Source: Omphiscola glabra (taxonomy: Eukaryota > Mollusca > Gastropoda > Lymnaeidae). Taken from it: a stretch of 64,000 nt of DNA. The notes under the pieces were generated by a model. The model had not been told where the DNA came from, searched no databases, and saw nothing but the letters and a program-made list of their open reading frames with translations. Shown piece by piece: positions 1 to 11,838 of this stretch (positions are counted from its first letter, which is position 1; every line of letters starts with the position of its first letter). The stretch lies in the NCBI GenBank assembly GCA_964017045.1, contig OZ024802.1:33277802-33341801 (forward strand). Reading direction: 5' to 3'. Position numbers and translations under genes: made by a program.

Positions 1-525
1 TCTATTTATTTTATATAATCTAGCTATGTGTCAAATCTAGCTATGTGTCTAATCTAAATCTGTGTCTAATCTATTTATTTATATAATCCACCTCTATGTC
101 TAATCTACCTCTGTGTCTAATCTAGCTTTGAGTCTAATCTAGCTCTGTGTCTAATCTATTTATGTGTCTAATCTAGCTCTGTGTCTAATCTAGCTGTGTG
201 TCTAATCTATCTTTGTGTCTAATATATCTCTGTGTCTAATCTAGCTATGTGTCTAATCTATGTATGTGTCTAATCTATCTCTGTGTCTAATCTATGTATG
301 TATATAATCCAAGTCTATCTCTAATCTAGCTATGTGTCTAATCTAGCTATGTGTCTAATCTAGCTATGTGTCTAATCTAGCTATGTGTCTAATATAGCCA
401 TGTGTCTAATCTAGCTATGTGTCTAATCTAGCTATGTGTCTTATCTATGTATGTATATAATCCACCTCTATGTCTAATCTAGCTATGTGTCTAATCTAGC
501 TATGAGTCTAATCTAGCTCTGTGTT
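1..525. repeat. 17-bp minisatellite
   Basis: About 30 copies of a unit near tctaatctagctatgtg with substitutions and small indels; lies in gene C intron 4. No coding content. Confidence 0.9.
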
Positions 526-839
526 AACATATTTTAAAAAATCAATACATTTAATAATACGTACCTCCTCTTAAAGGTCCACTACTGTACCTTCTATTTC
601 TATAATCATTCATACCACGTCTGCAGTCAAAAGACTGAAAATTGGAGACCCTCTGAATACAGATATTTATAATAATTGTAAGTAAAAATTGTGTTATTCG
701 TATGTCTATCTCAAGACATTCTTAAAATGGAATCAGTTGTATATTATTGTAAACAACATATGAAATGACAGGAGATTTTTTAAATATTTAAAGCTAGTTT
801 CCAAATCTTTTTTAAACTTAGCTACATTGTCAACTGATC

Positions 840-2110
840 TGCTTCAGGAGTCCGGTTGAGACCCGCTTGTCCTCACACTCCTTCCCATCGCTACCCCACG
901 TGATATGACCCAATTAGGTTGGGCCATACAGTGTACTTACCCTAATCACAATGACTCATAAGCAATGGAAATTTACCAGGCCACGATGCCTGTGGCATAG
1001 CTTAGACAATGAACGCGTCTGACCAGAGGTTAGCGTATAGACGCTAGAATTTTTAAAATGCAGGACAAGACGCTAAGTAGACCTATAAATATGAGCGCAC
1101 CACGCTCTTCATTCTCTTACCTGTTTTGACAAGCAGAGCCTGGCTTGCAATTATTGATGATAAAGTTTGTTTATCCAAAAATTGTCTAGGTTAGTAATAT
1201 TAGTATTGTTAATTGTTAGTTTCATATGTCATATGTATTTAATTTTTAGTAGATATGTTAGGATTGTAGTTAGTTACTTAAGCTACTTCTAGAATACTAA
1301 GTTAGATTATGATTAATTATTAATAATGTGATAGGATTGTAATTCTTAGCCATAGCTTATGTGTTGTTTTTTATATTCTCATTACAGCCAGTATAGGATA
1401 GTTTAGTACAGTTCGGTTTAGTATACCCAGTTTAGTTTAGTATATGATAGTAGAGTACAGTATTGTTTAGAGTAAAGTCTAGTAGCCAGATGATTTGATT
1501 TTGAATATAGAAGAGTCGATTTCAATATAGTAGAGTGAGCATAGACTAGAGTATTGCTCAGCATAACTTATAACTCAGTAAATTTGAGTACAGTCAGTGA
1601 GGTTAGAGCAGACTAACTCTGACATCATACTGAACAAGTCAAGTGTAGGGCGAGACGCACCGCACTAGAATTAGCAGAGGCAGCCAGCAGTCGTGTTGTG
1701 TTTACACACGGAAGAGAGTGGTTGGAATTCCACCCCGTTCGCCCCGCCGCCAGAGTGACTATTGGCCAGCGAGAGAGAAGAAAGCAGACCATTCAATCGA
1801 GAGCTTGGTGTGTGTATCTGGGACCTGACCCGGGTGTCTGTAGAGGTTAGAGGAGATTACTAGAAGACCGGCAGTTCATCGCAGTCTCATTCGAATTAGT
1901 AACTAGCCTGTATCACAATTATTTCTTTATGTTTGTATGTGTGCTTATATTTTGTTTAGTAAATAAATATTTTATTTGTGGGCTGAACCACCTGTGTTCT
2001 TCAGTAGTACTAGAAGTGAGAGCGAGTGAGAGTGCGATAGTAGTGTTATTGTGAGCGAGGCTTAATGTAGCATAATTAATTAAGGGTAATCATACCCTAG
2101 ACGTAGTAGC
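840..2110 (+). mobile_element. LTR-like or promoter-like segment inside gene C intron 3
   Basis: The base composition differs from flanking intron. A TATAAATATGAGCGC box near 1084 is followed by an initiator-like TCTTCATTCTC, and further on AATAAATATTTTATTTGTG near 1963 resembles a polyadenylation signal. That promoter-then-poly(A) order fits a long terminal repeat. Ends and target duplication were not found, and no internal coding region is present. Confidence 0.25.
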
Positions 2111-2227
2111 AGTACTAGTCTTCGTAACGCTAGGGACCAATAAAAAAATGTGTATAAACACCACAAAATTGCAACATTTGGGGGATAAACTTCAACGTTT
2201 GGGGACACGTATCTCAACAAGTCACTG

Positions 2228-2311
2228 ATGTATGACACAAACCTCTGGGGGTGCTGGACGTCTCATCATATGTATGACACAAACCCCTGGGGGTGCTGGA
2301 CGTCTCATCAT
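2228..2311. repeat. Two copies of a 42-bp repeat
   Basis: Near-identical units containing tatgacacaaacc and gctggacgtctcatcat, in gene C intron 3 just beyond exon 3. Confidence 0.7.
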
Positions 2312-3117
2312 ATTTATGATTGTATGAAAATTGTTTTAAGAGTCACAGTTCTGACTTCCTTAATTAAATGTAAACATTATACATACCCCTGCTCCTCCCT
2401 TCTCTGTCCTCCACTTCATAGTAAACTTGTCTACAGGAAAATAATTAAGATGGCTGTCATTATTTATAATGTGCAGCTAAACAATTATTTCTTTTAATTA
2501 AATCACAGTAAATAAAGTGATATGTTTAAAATGTTACAGAAGGAAGCTGAGATTGAAAAAGTTGTATGCACATAACTTTGTTTTTATTTCAGTAGATTGC
2601 AGTGCATTTATTAGTTCTAATCCTGAATGTAATCTTATTTCTCAATTTGATTTTCATTAAAGCAGAATACGAACCTCTTCAACCCAAAGATATTTCAGAG
2701 TGGCCTACCTTTCAATCTTTTAAAATGTTGAATGAGATCATCCTGTTTTTAAAGCAGGATCTCCCAGCACTCTTAACAAACATTCAAACCATCCCTTGTA
2801 GTGCGTAATTAAATCCAGCATCTCCATATTAACTTCCATGTCTATTTTACTTTCCATACTCTTGGTAACACGACGCTAAAGCAATTAGGAAATATGTCAA
2901 CATGAGAGAATTGCATTGTCTGTTCTTCAAAAGCTTAGAGAAACTGAAACAAACAGTGCTAGGTGTATTCTTCAATGAGTGAACCAACTAAAGTTTTTAA
3001 AAATAAAAAGAAAAAAAAGAAAATTACAGTACTAAAAAGTATTCATAACAAAAAGAGGTACTCGTCTCTTTAACAATAGATTCTATATCACTGGAGATAC
3101 TGGTTTTCAAGACTCAT

Positions 3118-3203
3118 TTGAGTCACTGTTATTCTGGTTAGACATTTCAGTCACTGTTATTCTGGTTAGACATTTGAGTCACTCTTATTCTGGTTAGACA
3201 TTT
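3118..3203. repeat. 28-bp repeat, three copies
   Basis: Units of agtcactgttattctggtta plus gacattt, in gene C intron 1. Confidence 0.75.
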
Positions 3204-3399
3204 TACTAAGAGAACAACATTATTTAGAATTTTCAAAGATTCATTTTGGTAGTAATTAAATCATCAAGTTAGTTTATAAATCTCTTGAAAATATCCACCA
3301 GTAAGACAAAATCACCATAAAAACATGCAGCCCAGAAATGTCTTCTCATGAGAAAATATCATCTTGTCTGAGAGCCAATTAATTAATGATACCATTGTA

Positions 3400-3990
3400 A
3401 CAATAGGCCAACTACAAAGTCATTTAATGTTACCATTGCACCAAAGAGCCAACTACAAAGTCATTTATTGTTACCATTGCCCCAAAGAGCCAACTACAAA
3501 GTCATTTATTGTTACCATTGCACCAAAGAGCCAACTAGAAAGTCATTTAATGTTACCATTGCACCAAAGAGCCAACTACAAAGTCATTTAATGTTACCAT
3601 AGCACCAAAGAGCCAACTACAAAGTCATTTATTGTTACCATTGCCCCAAAGAGCCAACTACAAAGTCATTTATTGTTACCATTGCACCAAAGAGCCAACT
3701 ACAAAGTCATTTATTGTTACCATTGCACCAAAGAGCCAACTACAAAGTCATTTATTGTTACCATTGCACCAAGGAGCCAACTACAAAGTCATTTAATGTT
3801 ACCATTGCACCAAAGAGCCAACTACAAAGTCGTTTATTGTTACCATTGCCCCAAAGAGCCAACTACAAAGTCATTTATTGTTACCATTGCACCAAAGAGC
3901 AAACTACAAAGTCATTTATTGTTACCATTGCACCAAAGAGCCAACTACAAAGTCATTTATTGTTACCATTGCACCAAAGAGCCAAATCAT
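3400..3990. repeat. 41-bp minisatellite in gene C intron 1
   Basis: About 14 copies of a 41-bp unit containing caccaaagagccaactacaa. The array ends about 30 nt from the exon 1 donor. Open frames across it are repeat artefacts. Confidence 0.9.
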
Positions 3991-4290
3991 AAATATAAAC
4001 TACTTAAATGTAGAGATACTTACAACATCTGCATCTGTAAGCACTTTCGGGTCATGCTTATGAATCAGATATATAAAATTAGATGGGACTATTTTGTTGA
4101 TGAAAAGTTCTTGGATGGTGTTCTTCAGACTTTGGTCATATTCAATCATAGCACTTGGGTTTGACATGACGTCATAGGGATCAAAACTTTAAAAGGAAAA
4201 TTTTAAAATCGTTGTTATAAATAGCTTTAAGTTAAAGGGCTTTAAGAATTCAAATAATGATTTCAAGTCAGTTTTAAATTAAAAATTGTT

Positions 4291-4376
4291 TAACTTGGTT
4301 GGAGGCCAACACTACAGGCCTGGCTATGCACACTTTAACTTGGTTGGAGGCCAACACTACAGGCCTGGCTATGCAT
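4291..4376. repeat. Two copies of a 45-bp repeat
   Basis: Tandem duplication around ttggttggaggccaacacta, upstream of gene C. The rest of 4200-5000 is AT-rich with nothing recognised. Confidence 0.7.
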
Positions 4377-4999
4377 ACTAGTAATAGGTTTGGCATATCA
4401 ATTATCATATATTTTTGATAACTAATCATAATCAACAAACCTGCTTTTGAATATCAGAAAATGATACACAGAAGTTAGCCTAGATCAGAAGTTGGCCTAG
4501 CTCAAAAGTTAGCCTTGATGTTATACCTTTTTTTCCGTGATGTGAAGAATTTCATGGGCGATGTTCCTGTTTCATTTTCTTGATTTCTGAGAAAAGTGTT
4601 TATTTTTAGAGTCAGGTCGATTTTTATTTTAAATTTAAAAAATCTCATTTTAAGTTAAGATTATTTAAAATAATTAAAATAATAAATTTGTGGCACAAAT
4701 ACTTTGTTATCTTATAAACTGTACACTACAATCAGTGTCGGATTGACTAAATAAACTACAGATAAGGGCTTCACAATCAGCCGGGGCTTCACAGTCAGCC
4801 AGGGCCTCACAATCAGCCGGGGCCTCAAAAAGAATATTTTTTTTTAAAAATCCGTTTAAGTAGGCTTATCTTTTTCCTATTTTATTCTTTGAATATGTGT
4901 CCTTGTTTTATTTTAAAATTAAAATTTTTCAAGTTAAATTTCTTTTATTTCATTGATTTGAAGCTGGTCTGCTTTATGGACCGTTTGCCAACCTCTTAA

Positions 5000-5277
5000 A
5001 TCTAATTATGATACTATATCAAGAGAGGGGGGGTGTCTCAATGCTAACCGATGAACTGTCCAAATCAAGACAGTATGGAATGAATGTACCCAGCTATTGC
5101 CTCAGGCCTTCCAACCCCTAGTGCATGATACCCTCAAACAGTCACTCTTGTAACCAGTGAAATATCCTCATCAACACCAGGCACAGAGACATTGCAAATC
5201 CCATCTACATTCATAGGAGCCATAATGATCAATAAATTGATCGAGGGCCCTTAATATATAGAAGAAGAAGAAGAAGA
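5000..5277 (+). mobile_element. Retroposon 3' end with (GAA)n tail
   Basis: A GC-richer segment ending in tatatagaagaagaagaaga; a trinucleotide tail after a unique 3' region is typical of non-LTR retroposons or dependent SINEs. No coding part is visible, and family unknown. Confidence 0.35.
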
Positions 5278-5477
5278 TAATGGCTGAGAGAGTAAGAAGT
5301 TCAATTTGGAATGTTCCTAGAAAGGCAGGTTACTTCATTTTTGTATATAGGGCCTACGCCAGTTCTCTCCCATGTGGATCAACTAACGTTTTCTAGTAAG
5401 GTATGTATCACGTGATGATGGTTTACCTGTTGAACGCTTTCTAGCTTTCATACCGCTGGAAAATCAGAGCTGTGATA

Positions 5478-5970
5478 GTATGGCAGGTATAGTGGTGTAT
5501 ATATGGCAGGTATAGTGGTGTATATATGGCAGGTATTGTGGTGTATATATGGCAGGTATGGGGGTGTATATATGGCTGGTATGGGGGTATATATATGGCA
5601 GGTCTGGGGTGTATATATGGCAGGTATGGGGTGTATATATGGCAAGTACGGTGGTGAATATATGGCAGGTATAGTGGTATATATATGGCAGGTATGGTGG
5701 TGAATATATGGCAGGTATAGTGGTGTATATATGGCAGGTATGGTGGTGAATATATGGCAGGTATTGTGGTGTATATACGGTAGGAATGGTGATGTATATG
5801 ACAGATATTGTGGTGTATATATGGCAGGTATAGTGGTGTATATATGGCAGGTATAGTGGTGTATATATGGCAGGTATAGTGGTGTATAAATGGCATGTAT
5901 GGAGGTGAATATATGGCAGATATGGTGGTGAATATATGGCAGGTATGGTGGTGTATATACGGCAGGTATG
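5478..5970. repeat. 23-bp minisatellite
   Basis: About 21 copies of ggcaggtatagtggtgtata plus tat with base changes; abuts the putative LTR start. Frames through it on both strands are artefactual. Confidence 0.9.
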
Positions 5971-5971
5971 G

Positions 5972-7026
5972 TTGTCACACGGTGACCGTTACTGGGGCGG
6001 GTGAGGGTGCGGTCACTAGGGCGGGGGTGTGCACTGGTTGACTTACTGGGGCGGGACAGGAGAGAGAGCTCCAATGTTAGGGTAACGTATGGGTCACGAC
6101 GGACAGGGTCGGGGGACAAGTTTTGGGGCATGGATACTTTCGGGTTAAGGACGGAAATTCCTAATTGACTGGAAACGATAGGGGTCAGGAATGTGTTAAG
6201 AGATAGCATTCTTGGACCAACAAAGAAGTTTGGGTAGGAACGAGGGGTATAAGTAAGGACATCTAATTCGGTAGTTTCACTGAGCACTACGGCCCACACA
6301 TGAGACTTCTCTCGTCAGAGCTCAGACACGTAGACTTACCTAGTAACAGCCTTGCCACAGTATCAACATAGAACAGTATCAACATAGAACAGTATCAACA
6401 TAGAACAGTATCAACATAGAACAGTATCAACATAGAGAGGTAAGTGTATGTAAGGTGTGTGTATGGAGGAGCGTTTTGGTAGTTCGTGTGACTGATAGTT
6501 ACGTTATGTAGAGGTTTAGTATTTTGGAAGTCTACGGTAAGTAATTAGATAGGGCTTAGCATAGATCACTTGGTGTAGGTGATTTATTCATATATTTCAG
6601 GAATAGCCGCCTTTTAACGTCATTAACTAATCGTCACAAACTCGTGACGGAGTGTGTGTGCAGATACCAGTACAGAGAGACAACGAGAAACGCTAACAAC
6701 CACGACCATAGGACAGATTCACGCTGTAGATGGGCGACAGTATTGCAAGACTCCACTTCGTCGTATGGTAGCGTTTCGATTGTATGATGCAGAGTTGCTC
6801 AATATTGAGAATCACTATTGTAATGTCATTTTAGTAATCATATATGTACGAAAATCATCCTATTACTTCAAAGTGTATTTCTTCATAGCGCATGCTATTA
6901 TTCTCATTGTATATCGAACATTACTCTACTTAGCACATTTAAACAATAAATTAGCTTTAGTCATTTTACTTTAAATTGAAGACTTTGTTTATTGTATAGT
7001 TTTTGTGTTTCCTTGGACACATCAAA
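5972..7026 (+). mobile_element. Gypsy-like 5' LTR
   Basis: Starts tgtcacacggtgaccg and ends near cacatcaaaaca, with AATAAATTAGC near 6947 as a possible poly(A) signal. Immediately after it, at about 7030, TGGTGTCAGAGGTG resembles the primer-binding site of Mag/SURL-type Ty3/Gypsy elements. No gag-pol follows, so this would be a 5' LTR with a deleted interior. A 16-bp repeat (agtatcaacatagaac, five copies, 6358-6437) lies inside. Confidence 0.45.
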
Positions 7027-7029
7027 ACA

Positions 7030-7044
7030 AGGTGGTGTCAGAGG
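7030..7044 (+). other. Putative retrotransposon primer-binding site
   Basis: TGGTGTCAGAGGTG begins three bases past the inferred LTR end, the expected place and wording for a Gypsy-clade PBS. Recognised from memory of the family, not by search. Confidence 0.4.
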
Positions 7045-7269
7045 TGTTGTATAAGAATATAGACCAAGGGTCACTTAGCATAGGGAGCTTGTGACAATGG
7101 TGATAGGTTATCTAAGTAAGGACTGCAAAGTTAATGTCAGCAAATGTCCAGTACAGTCAGTCATGTGATAATGGAGCGAATAATGCTGGTAAATACAATG
7201 GTATACATCACTCTCTCCTTGAGAGACAACCATGCTATCTTATATATTGCGTGTGCCGGCCAGTCACTT

Positions 7270-7465
7270 AATCTTGCAATTGTTTGACATAAAATAATTC
7301 ATAAGCCCCAGTAAAGAATGCTTCTAGAGAAATCACCATAATTAAAATAGACCAGTTCAAGATTTTTTTTTTTTGGAACGTTCTGGAATTAAAAACACAA
7401 ATTTCAATTTGTTTCATTTTCTCCAACTAGCATATTATATAGCCTAACCCAAACACTTTTTGTGT
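7270..7465. repeat. Copy of gene B intron 4 segment
   Basis: Closely matches 17283-17472 over about 190 bp, including gaatgcttctagagaaatca and gcatattatatagcctaacc. The source lies just upstream of gene B exon 5; here the adjoining finger exon is absent. It is either a relic of a fourth paralogue or a separately duplicated or dispersed repeat. Confidence 0.75.
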
Positions 7466-8800
7466 TCAAGATATCAACACTTTCTTTTCATTAATCTCAC
7501 AAGTTAACTGAGACACTCCATGGCTATGTAGAGCAGAATTATCCTTAGAGAAAAAACATTTTCACCAAAAAGATTGGTATCAAATAATCATTCAAGACAA
7601 GATTGAGTTCGTGTTCACAAATGTGGAAGCAATATTTTGACTAATCCTGTGTTTAATGGTACCTAAAAAAAATCGACCAGGAGACAGATCATTTTCACAG
7701 TTAAGGAGAGCAAAAAATTAACTGAGAACAACTATGTCTCAAGACAAAATTGTCTGCACTTAACATCATGTTTATAGAAAGCGATCAGATACGAAGCACA
7801 TCTTTTGATAACGCAATCAATGAGTTTGCTTTTGGGAAAAAAAAGACTAAAATATAATTATTTCTGTGATTTTGTAAAAAAAAAAATCTTAGTACCGCCC
7901 TAACTACAATTTAAGTTTTCACTTAATTGTTAACCCCAGTCATCAATTTGAAAAATCAATCTCTTGGACACTCTAGTTACCCACCCACCCCGTTTTTTCT
8001 TTCGCCCCCGCAAACCCCCCCCCCCCCCCACCCCAATTTTACGATTACTGCACGAATTTATCCTAGTTCATTTTGTACTTAGATTTACTATCTGGCTCAA
8101 AGCGTGTGTGACCTACATTCAACCTTGAATTATTACATGAAGCATGTTATAAAATGATACATGTGTGCCGCTGTCTGTTTTTATTTTTACTCTTAATTTA
8201 TTTCCATGTCAGCGTTGATTTCTTTTTTGGTGAAATGAAATAAAATCTAATCTACAAACAAAGAACTTCAAACTAAGTGATCAATTATTTTTTTGTTTCA
8301 TTTAAACTCTTCTCGTTTTTTATGTAGAATTGATTCATACCCCCTGCCCTACTCCCCAATTTGATCACGTCTACATTTGTGGCGCTTCAATTAAATAAAT
8401 ATAGGAAATTTAATAAATTAAGTAATATTTAGCTTTTTTAGACCCCAAAAAATGCAGACACCTGAGCTCATCTGACAATCTATGTGTACTAAATTAAAAA
8501 AAAAATTATGTTGTAGTTTTATTTTCTTTGTCTTCCACTGAAAAAGTTCTCATTTTTACTGCGAACGCTAATAATTAAATTGGTTGTATGACATTAAATG
8601 TACCAACAACCGACAAATAGTTGTATTAATAAAACAAAACAAAAATACTTTATAAAAAAAAAACACTGGTTCTCCAAAAATTTACTAAAAGTCTGCAATA
8701 AATGTCCCCCAATAAATGTCTCCCAAACTTGAAAGTTTGCAAGATTTGTCCACACAAACGGACAGAGCAACCTAACAACAAATCATACGACATCGTCCCA
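7466..8800. other. AT-rich intergenic stretch
   Basis: Homopolymer runs, including a C-run near 8020, and no splice-supported exon or recognised transposon domain. Confidence 0.5.
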
Positions 8801-8805
8801 CGCTT

Positions 8806-9036
8806 CTTCAGTCATATCGCTCTAACAACTCCCACACTTCTTCAGTCATATCGCTCTAACAACTCCCACATTTCTTCAGTCATATCGCTCTAACAACTCC
8901 CACACTTCTTCAGTCATATCGCTCTAACAACTCCCACACTTCTTCAGTCATATTGCTCTAACAACTCCCATACTTCTTCAGTCATATCGCTCTAACAACT
9001 CCCATACTTCTTCAGTCATATCGCTCTAACAACTCT
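8806..9036. repeat. 34-bp minisatellite
   Basis: Seven copies built on ttcttcagtcatatcgctct and aacaactcccacac. Confidence 0.9.
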
Positions 9037-9059
9037 AAGTTTTGGGGGACACTGATTGA

Positions 9060-9375
9060 AGAAAAGGAAGTGGGTCAAAAATTGAGATGCAAGCTTCGAT
9101 CCGTAGGGGTCACTCAAGGGTCAATGGAGGTCACTGGAGACCTATTGATCATGAAGAGTTGTATTGTCATCGCAGGTGGGTAGATGTACAAACTTTCAGA
9201 TTAATTGGACATCAGGAAGTGGTTCAAAATTGAGGTACAAGCTTTGACCCCCAGAGGTCACTCAAGGGTCAGTGGAGGTCACTGGGTTGTATTGTCACTT
9301 GGATTGAGTAACTACGCCAAATTTCAAGTGTGTCGGACGAAGGTAAAAGGTCAAAAAGTGAGTTAGGAGATTTGA
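9060..9375. repeat. About 150-bp imperfect tandem duplication
   Basis: ggaagtgggtcaaaaattgag and ggtcactcaagggtca recur about 150 bp apart with flanking similarity. Unknown family. Beyond it, 9375-9850 is AT-rich with nothing recognised. Confidence 0.5.
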
Positions 9376-9851
9376 CCAGCAAATAATTGCGTGTGTAAAA
9401 AATACTTTTATTCGAATGTTATTTCAGATCTTAAATAAAATAATAGTTTATTATTATAATGTGTGAAATTACAAACATGAGCAAATTTATTAACAAACTA
9501 ATATAATATAAATAAAGGTAATACATTACACCATTCTAGGGCAACTGAGAGTTTTTATGGACTAACCTTTGCTATGCCATTAATCCTCCATACGCCACTA
9601 ATCCTAGCTAAAATCAAGATTCAGGTGACCATTCATTTTTTCTAAATCAATTTTCTTAATAAGGCAAGCTCTAAAATTTTGACAAATTTATAATTCTTCT
9701 ATTGTTAAAAAAAATAATTTGTTAAAGATTTTTTAACACTAGGCCTACATTATTTTAATACAAAATACTTTAGTTAAATTGTTTATTTTTTAATCAATGT
9801 TTTTTTTCAACAAAAACTATTTCTGTCAGGTTCGTCAAAACATTTCTTAGA

Positions 9852-10512
9852 AAAACTGCAGAAAGTTCAAAACTCAGCTGCTAGGTAAGATCTAGAGGCA
9901 AAGAAACGTGATCACGTCACTCCACTATTCCACTCACTTTATTGGCTCCCTTTATAGGCAGCATTGATTACAAGCTGTTCTCTGTCACAACTTTTTCTCT
10001 GGATCCTGTCCTTCCAATCTTACTGAACTTCTTACAGTCTATTCACCTCTTCGAAAGCTTCGTTCCACCACAGACATGTGTATTCTTGCTGTTCCGAGAA
10101 CACGCACTAAAACATATGGTGAACGATCTTTCTTTTTCTGTGCCCCCAAACAATGGAATTCTCTCCCATTACACGTCCGCAATATATCGACAATCCGAGC
10201 CTTCGAAACTGCCCTCAAGACCCATCTCTTCAAACTCTCCTAAAGCGACTCATTCTCACCCAAAAAAGTGGGGGAGAGGGGGGGGGGGGCTCTAACTGAT
10301 AAACAACGCTCGATTCTGCTGGGTGCTGTCCATGTCTAGACAGGGGTAGATAGTACTTGGGTGGGTGAGGTCAAGCTTTTAACAATTGTTGTTTTTAAAT
10401 GCATAATTTTCTGTAATTGCTAATTTGTATGTGAAGCACAGTGAGCCAAGCCCTAGGCTGGAGTACTGGGTACTGCGCTATTTAAAAGCACTTTAATAAT
10501 AATAATAAAAAT
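9852..10512 (+). mobile_element. LINE 3' fragment (jockey/CR1-like reverse transcriptase C-terminus)
   Basis: Across three frames the translation gives the usual C-terminal signature of these LINEs: DHVTPLF-like start, IDYKLFSVTTFSLD, RTRTKTYGERSFSFCAPKQW and ISTIRAFETALKTHLF. Frameshifts show it is dead. A 3'UTR follows and ends in an (aat)n tail at 10494-10510, marking the element's 3' end. Confidence 0.7.
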
Positions 10513-11086
10513 TAAGAACTGTTTTAGAGTAAGAGCATTTTAAAATATAAATTACATAAATAATTTATGTTGTAAATAATATTATGAGCTTACATACATG
10601 TAGTGTATGAACAGACATACATGTAATGTTTATCACAACATTATCCAGTTAAAAAAAATAATTTTAGCCAATATTATAATGTCATCCAAACAAACAAATT
10701 GATTAAATCTGTAATAAATTATATCCAATCATAAAAATGTTTATCACAAATATCGGCATTAGTATTAAAAAAAAATCATATTCTTACATTATCTACAATA
10801 CAATTAAAACATGAAAATAAATTTCTTATGTTCAGACTCATACTTATCGCCATATTAAAAATTCCATATTGTAAGAACACAAAATTTCTTATGAGAAATG
10901 CTTCAAATGGGATGACTATCATTTAATGATATAAATGGAACTATTGGTCTTATAAGCAAAAGACAGAATCAGCCCAATCCAATGATTAAAATGGTCTTGA
11001 TAGATTTCAATGGACAATTAACAATTAATCGAAGACATTCACAAATTTTCAATGGCCGGTTGCTCTCACTGAGCCTAAAATAAGTT
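10513..11086 (-). other. 3' flank of gene B
   Basis: AT-rich; likely holds the 3'UTR. No AATAAA was found close to the stop on the minus strand; an ATTAAA variant lies near 10922-10927. Nothing else recognised. Confidence 0.3.
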
Positions 11087-11838
11087 TTACAATGGTTTGT
11101 GAGAAGGCCAAGCTTTCATTTTTTTTGCATGACTTTTGCCCTTCAAGTGATCATCTGCATTCTTTGGTGAAGTAAAAGCCACAGCACAAACATGGCATCT
11201 ACCCAGGCCATTTTCATCAAGATCAAATGGTCTCGTCATGGATGACAGTGAACCTCCAGGGTTGTTTCCATTTTCTTGATGGCCAACAGCTCCACCTAGT
11301 TGACAGTCACCAATTATTTGGGGAACAACTGTGTTTTTCTGCTTCTCTAGCCCAACTCTCTTGTTATGGTTCTTGCCTGAGTAATGCTGACCAGCATGTT
11401 CTGGGGATGTTAGAGCCAAATTACAAATCTCACAGAATTTCTGATTCCTTTGCAGATCTTGGAAAGTTGATTGAGTTGCTGAATTTATTTCATTGGATGG
11501 TATCCCGTTACCTATTGGAGTTCTGCAGATATCTGACTGTGAAATTGATTGATTTGACAACTGGCCAGCTTTCTTTAAATGTTTTTGGCCAGCCAAATGT
11601 TGAATCTTGTGTTGCATGGATGTGAGATCAATTTCACACACGTTACATCTGCCCTTGCCATTTTCAAATGACCACTGACCATCATTGTTGATAAGGCTTA
11701 GATGTTCCAAAGTAGTTGTGATATTATTTGCATTATTACTGGGTATATTTGGTTCACCAACAGCAGCAGAACCACCCACAGCATCATCAACAGCACCACC
11801 AACAGCACCATCAACAGTAACAGCTGCCACATATTGTT
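11087..11838 (-). CDS. Gene B exon 7: zinc fingers 2-4 and stop
   Basis: 752 nt. An Ala/Val/Gly-rich opening (DGAVGGAVDDAVGGSAAVG) is followed by fingers CNVC...H-LAGQK-H, CEIC...H-YSGKN-H and CHVC...H-LKGKS-H. Ends HKPL and TAA. The strongest single coding exon in the window, with clear synonymous-type divergence from gene A exon 7. Confidence 0.9.

Larger units (their letters stand above)
565..4167 (-). pseudogene. Gene C: third CARD paralogue, 5' part only, frameshifted
   Basis: Third copy, leaving the window to the left. Exons: 4024-4167 (144 nt, MSNPSAMIEYDQSL...KVLTDADV before GTAAGT), 2709-2875 (167 nt), 2387-2430 (44 nt, DKFTMKWRTEKGGAG) and 565-634 (70 nt, SFDCRRGMNDYRNRRY, ending PLRG). 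Exon 2 keeps HYKGWFECLLRVLGDPALK but is one base longer than the 166 nt of both paralogues. The extra base is in a T run on the plus strand (2746-2750); the frame then reaches a stop within two codons, removing the end of the CARD. Splice sites and the other exon phases are intact, so this is either a young pseudogene or a homopolymer error in the assembly. The finger exons would lie left of position 1. Confidence 0.75.

Noticed and set aside
2602..2808. Plus-strand 68-codon frame over gene C exon 2
   Set aside because: It is the antisense shadow of the CARD exon; splice signals and paralogue alignment support the minus strand.
6654..6974. 106-codon frame at 6654-6974
   Set aside because: It lies inside the putative LTR and ends in AT-rich, hydrophobic translation without a domain; more likely LTR sequence than a gene.
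11227..11625. Plus-strand 132-codon frame within gene B exon 7
   Set aside because: Antisense to the zinc-finger exon, whose C2H2 spacing and paralogue match are unambiguous.
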